NCBI GenBank assembly: GCA_964547415.1
Contig: CAZJNX010000182.1
Span: 1 to 9,783 of the forward strand
Reading direction: 5' to 3'
Length of the DNA stretch: 9,783 nt
Source of the DNA: CAZJNX01 sp964547415
Lineage (GTDB): Bacteria > Pseudomonadota > Alphaproteobacteria > Rhizobiales > Amorphaceae
Numbering within the stretch: position 1 is the first letter of the stretch; each line of letters begins with the position of its first letter. The notes beneath the pieces are model-generated. The model ran no database searches. It saw only the letters and a program-made list of their open reading frames with translations, and was not told the origin of the DNA. A program made the position numbers and the translations under genes. Positions 6,978-9,783 of the stretch are shown here, piece by piece.

Positions 6978-7439
6978 ATGGGAAGCGGCGGCGGCGAGAA
7001 GGGGGCGGCGGGCCGCGACGTGGTGATCGCGGAGGACGAGCCCTTCATCGTGGAGAGCCTCACCTTCCTCCTCGAACGGGAAGGCCACCGGGTGCGCGCC
7101 TACGGCGACGGAGACCGGGCGCTCCACGCCATCGCCTCGGCGCGGCCCGACCTCGTCATCCTCGACGCCATGATGCCCGGGATCGACGGTTTCGACGTCC
7201 TGAAGCGCATCCGGACGATGCCCGCCCGCGAGACCGTGCCGGTGCTCGTCCTGACGGCGAAGGGCCAGGCCGGCGACCGGGCGCGCATGATGGCCCTCGG
7301 CGCCGACGCCTTCGTGACCAAGCCCTTCTCCAACCGCGCGCTCATGGAGGAGGTGGCGCGGCTCCTCGGGACCGACGAGGCGGCGGCCGGCGGCCGGGCG
7401 ACCGGCGGGGGCGGGACCGATGCGGCTTCCGGTCCCTGA
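6978..7439 (+). CDS. Stand-alone receiver-domain response regulator
   Basis: Single-domain response regulator, 153 residues from this start. The receiver fold is complete: acidic pair E19-D20 in IAEDEPF, phospho-acceptor D63 in LVILDAMMPG, T93 in VLVLTAKG, and K115 in FVTKPFS. No DNA-binding or enzymatic output domain follows, only a Gly/Ala-rich tail of about 25 residues, so it must act through a partner. It is expected to be phosphorylated by the kinase two genes downstream. An in-frame ATG at 6966 overlaps the regulator stop as ATGA but has no Shine-Dalgarno; the ATG at 6978 has GAGGGG just upstream and is preferred. The gene overlaps the next one by 20 nt. Similar single receivers accompany CbrA/CrbS-like kinases, although CbrB and CrbR carry output domains, so this is not their counterpart. 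Confidence 0.93.
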   Translation: MGSGGGEKGAAGRDVVIAEDEPFIVESLTFLLEREGHRVRAYGDGDRALHAIASARPDLVILDAMMPGIDGFDVLKRIRTMPARETVPVLVLTAKGQAGDRARMMALGADAFVTKPFSNRALMEEVARLLGTDEAAAGGRATGGGGTDAASGP

Positions 7440-7704
7440 CGCGGACCGGCGCGGGGCGCTCCACCGCGTCCTGCCGGTGGGCGGGCTCGTGCTGTTCAGC
7501 CCGCTCGCCCTCGTCCTGTTCGACCGGCCCGGGACCGTCCTCGGCATCCCCGTCCTCCTCGCCTTCGTGTTCGGCGCCTGGCTGTTCGGGATCGCCCTCA
7601 CCCTGTGGCTCGCCCAGGCCGAGGCGAGGCGGAGCGACCGGCCGAACACGCGCCCCGGCGAGGACGAGGGGCTCGGGCGGCGCGGCGGGGCGGGCGCGCC
7701 GTGA
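7420..7704 (+). CDS. Small two-helix membrane protein, symporter-associated
   Basis: A 94-residue protein with two hydrophobic segments, about 16-34 (VLPVGGLVLFSPLALVLFD) and 40-64 (LGIPVLLAFVFGAWLFGIAL), followed by a charged, Arg/Gly-rich cytoplasmic-type tail from about 68. The layout and the phrase LFDRPGTVLGIPVLLAF match the class of small membrane proteins encoded directly upstream of sodium/solute symporters and thought to be accessory subunits; I cannot assign a specific DUF with certainty. The ATG at 7420 lies inside the end of the response-regulator gene and is preceded by GGGGCGGGA. Its TGA overlaps the GTG start of the kinase (GTGA at 7701-7704), so the two are probably coupled and made in similar amounts. 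An association with the kinase's membrane domain is inferred from this. Confidence 0.8.
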   Translation: MRLPVPDADRRGALHRVLPVGGLVLFSPLALVLFDRPGTVLGIPVLLAFVFGAWLFGIALTLWLAQAEARRSDRPNTRPGEDEGLGRRGGAGAP

Positions 7705-9783
7705 CCCTGTCTCCTTCCCTCATCTTCGCGGTGGGGGGCGCCTACCTCGGCGGCCTCTTCCTCATCGCCTTCCTGACGGACCGGCTCGCCCGGGCCGGCC
7801 GCGCCCGCTTCATCGCCTCCCCCGTCGTCTACACCCTGTCGCTCGCCGTCTACTGCACGTCCTGGACGTTCTACGGCGCGGTCGGGACGGCGGTGCGCTC
7901 GGGCCTCGAGTTCGTGACCATCTACCTCGGGCCGACCCTCGTCTTCATGGCGTGGTGGCTGATCCTGCGGAAGCTGGTCCGGATCGCCCGGGCCGAGCGC
8001 ATCACCTCCATCGCCGACTTCCTGTCGGCCCGCTACGGCAAGTCGGGCGCGGTGTCGGCCCTCGTCACCCTCGTCGCCATCGTGGCGAGCACGCCGTACA
8101 TCGCCCTGCAGCTGAAAGCCGTCGCCACCTCCTTCGAGGCCCTCGCCGCCGCCTCGGGCAGCCACTGGCCGGCCCTCGGCGGCCTCGCGGGCGGGGCCCT
8201 CGGCGAGGGGGCGGCCGTCCTGTCCGACACCGGCCTGTGGACGGCGGTCCTGATGGCCGTCTTCGTCATCCTGTTCGGCACCCGCCACGTGACGGCCGAC
8301 GAGAGCCACCCGGGCGTCGTCGCCGCCATCGCGTTCGAATCCATCGTCAAGCTGGTGGCGCTGCTCGCGGTCGGGCTGTTCGTCGTGTTCGGCCTCAACG
8401 GGGGGATCGGGGCCACCTTCGCGCGGGCGGAGTGGAGCGCGGAAGGCACGCGCATCCTCGCCCTCGAGGAGGACTTCTCCACCCGCTGGCTCGCCATCAC
8501 CTTCCTGTCGGCGGCCGCCATCGTGTGCCTGCCCCGCCAGTTCCAGGTGACGGTGATCGAGAACCGGGACGAGCGGCACCTCGCCACGGCCGCCTGGGCG
8601 TTCCCGCTCTACCTGTTCCTCATCTCCCTGTTCGTGGTGCCCATCGCCCTCACCGGCGTCACCACCAGCGCCGAGCACGCCAACCCGGACCTTTACGTCC
8701 TCACCGTGCCCCTCGGCGCGGGGCAGGAGCTCCTCGCCCTCCTCGCCTTCATCGGCGGGCTTTCGGCGGCGACCTCCATGGTCATCGTCGCCTCCATCGC
8801 GCTGTCCATCATGATCTCCAACCACCTGCTCGCGCCGGTGCTCTTCCGCCTGCCGGACCGGTTCGCGGGCGGGGACGTGGGCCTGCGCCCGGCGCTCCTC
8901 GCCATGCGGCGGGTGTCGATCCTCCTCATCCTCGCCCTCGGCTACGGCTACTATCGCCTCGCCGCGCCCGCGAGCGGGCTGTCCTCCATCGGCCTCATCT
9001 CCTTCGCGGGGGTCGCCCAGTTCCTGCCCGCCCTCCTCGGCGGCCTGTTCTGGCGCGGCGGCACGAGGGGCGGGGCGATCGCGGGGCTCCTCGCAGGCTT
9101 CCTCGTGTGGCTCGCCACCCTCTTCCTGCCGAGCTTCGCGGGGCTGCCGGGCTCCACCGCCCTCCTCCTCGAGCTGCGCGCCGTCCTCCTGCCGCCGCGG
9201 CTCGAGGGCGCGGACCCGCTCGTCTTCGCCCTTTGCCTTTCGCTCGGGGCGAACGTCCTCGCCTACGTCCTCGTTTCGCTGGCCGTGCGGCAGGATGCGG
9301 TGGAGCGGCTGCAGGCGACCCTGTTCGTGGACGTCTTCCGCCGCCCCGACGGCAACTTCGAGCCCGCCCTCCCGCGCTCGGCCAACCTCGGGGACCTCTA
9401 CCGCCTGGTGGAGCGCATCCTCGGCCGCGAGCGCGCCGACGCCCTGTTCGCCGAGCGCTACGGCCGCCACCCGCGCTCGGCCGTCGCCGACGAGCGCTTC
9501 ATCGCCCACGTGGAGCGGGAACTCGGCAACGCCATCGGCGCCGCGTCCGCCCGCCTCGTGATCTCGCGCATCGCCAAAGGGGAGGCGGTGAGTCTTGAGG
9601 CGGCCATCGCCCTTCTCGACGAGACCCACCAGGCGATCCGCACCTCCCGTGCCCTCGAGAAGAAGTCGGCCGAGCTCGCCGCCACCGCCGCGGAGCTGCG
9701 CGCGGCCAACGAGAAGCTGCAGCAGATCGACCGCCTGAAGGACGAGTTCCTGTCCCAGGTCTCCCACGAGCTCAGGACGCCCA
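7701..9783 (+). CDS. SSS symporter-fused sensor histidine kinase (CbrA/CrbS-like, 3'-truncated)
   Basis: Membrane sensor kinase; 694 complete codons are visible from the GTG at 7701, which overlaps the preceding stop. Residues 1 to about 530 form a sodium/solute symporter (SSS, SLC5-like) domain with around 13 hydrophobic segments. Landmarks are VYCTSWTFYGAVGTA (near 55-70), the ITSIADFLSARYG stretch (near 103-115), VCLPRQFQVTVIEN (near 276-290) and GGLSAATSMVIVASIALS (near 352-370). A cytoplasmic STAC-like segment follows at about 558-640 (LGDLYRLVERILGRERADALF, then GAASARLVISRI). Then comes a coiled coil at about 647-680 (LEKKSAELAATAAELRAANE) and the HisKA H-box FLSQVSHELRTP with phospho-acceptor H689. 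The sequence ends there; the rest of DHp, the ATPase domain and possibly a receiver lie beyond position 9783. CbrA couples histidine uptake to carbon/nitrogen control and CrbS controls acetate use; the ligand here is unknown. Confidence 0.93.
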   Translation, partial: MTLSPSLIFAVGGAYLGGLFLIAFLTDRLARAGRARFIASPVVYTLSLAVYCTSWTFYGAVGTAVRSGLEFVTIYLGPTLVFMAWWLILRKLVRIARAERITSIADFLSARYGKSGAVSALVTLVAIVASTPYIALQLKAVATSFEALAAASGSHWPALGGLAGGALGEGAAVLSDTGLWTAVLMAVFVILFGTRHVTADESHPGVVAAIAFESIVKLVALLAVGLFVVFGLNGGIGATFARAEWSAEGTRILALEEDFSTRWLAITFLSAAAIVCLPRQFQVTVIENRDERHLATAAWAFPLYLFLISLFVVPIALTGVTTSAEHANPDLYVLTVPLGAGQELLALLAFIGGLSAATSMVIVASIALSIMISNHLLAPVLFRLPDRFAGGDVGLRPALLAMRRVSILLILALGYGYYRLAAPASGLSSIGLISFAGVAQFLPALLGGLFWRGGTRGGAIAGLLAGFLVWLATLFLPSFAGLPGSTALLLELRAVLLPPRLEGADPLVFALCLSLGANVLAYVLVSLAVRQDAVERLQATLFVDVFRRPDGNFEPALPRSANLGDLYRLVERILGRERADALFAERYGRHPRSAVADERFIAHVERELGNAIGAASARLVISRIAKGEAVSLEAAIALLDETHQAIRTSRALEKKSAELAATAAELRAANEKLQQIDRLKDEFLSQVSHELRTP

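Noticed and set aside
6822..9767. 981-codon minus-strand open frame antisense to the receiver, small protein and kinase
   Set aside because: Highly charged repetitive translation (Glu/Gly/Asp/Arg) with no domain; it mirrors well-supported plus-strand genes.

Overview
The window reads as chromosomal DNA of a high-GC alphaproteobacterium, most likely of the Hyphomicrobiales (Rhizobiales) type. The basis is strong G/C bias at third codon positions, densely overlapping genes, a Tat-exported solute-binding protein and a ScfR-type regulator beside a symporter-fused sensor kinase. The taxonomic call is inference from gene style, not from a marker gene. Because the DNA is so GC-rich, long open frames run antisense to nearly every gene; I treat these as shadows.

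Left half (1-5079, minus strand): an operon for a branched-chain-amino-acid-type (HAAT/Liv) ABC importer, transcribed right to left. The order is Tat-signal solute-binding protein, permease LivH, permease LivM, ATPase LivG, ATPase LivF (cut by the window start). LivH/LivM and LivG/LivF are translationally coupled by stop/start overlaps. The two real gaps, after the binding-protein gene and after livM, hold strong GC hairpins or palindromes without T-runs, which look more like RNA-stabilising elements than terminators. The substrate cannot be read from sequence; amino acids, short-chain amides or small organic acids are all possible.

Middle (5080-5352): a divergent control region. An AT-rich island at about 5182-5238 contrasts with its surroundings and carries two related motifs, TTTTGTAAAA and TTTTGCGTAAA, 29 bp apart. 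They are candidate operators for the adjacent regulator.

Right half (5353-9783, plus strand): a tightly packed operon of four genes. (1) A 538-aa XRE/ScfR-type regulator carries a two-helix segment that looks like a histidine-kinase dimerisation (DHp) hairpin between its HTH and its degenerate IrrE/ScfR part. (2) A stand-alone receiver-domain response regulator. (3) A roughly 94-aa two-helix membrane protein of the kind found beside sodium/solute symporters. (4) A CbrA/CrbS-like kinase in which an SSS symporter domain is fused through a STAC-like domain to a HisKA domain; it runs off the window in the H-box.

Working model (inference): the symporter-kinase senses or imports a small carbon source and phosphorylates the receiver protein. 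The receiver has no output domain of its own and could act by docking on the DHp-like hairpin of the XRE regulator, which in turn would control the divergent importer operon, itself, or carbon-metabolism genes elsewhere. The unusual regulator architecture with its phosphorelay neighbours is the most interesting item here.
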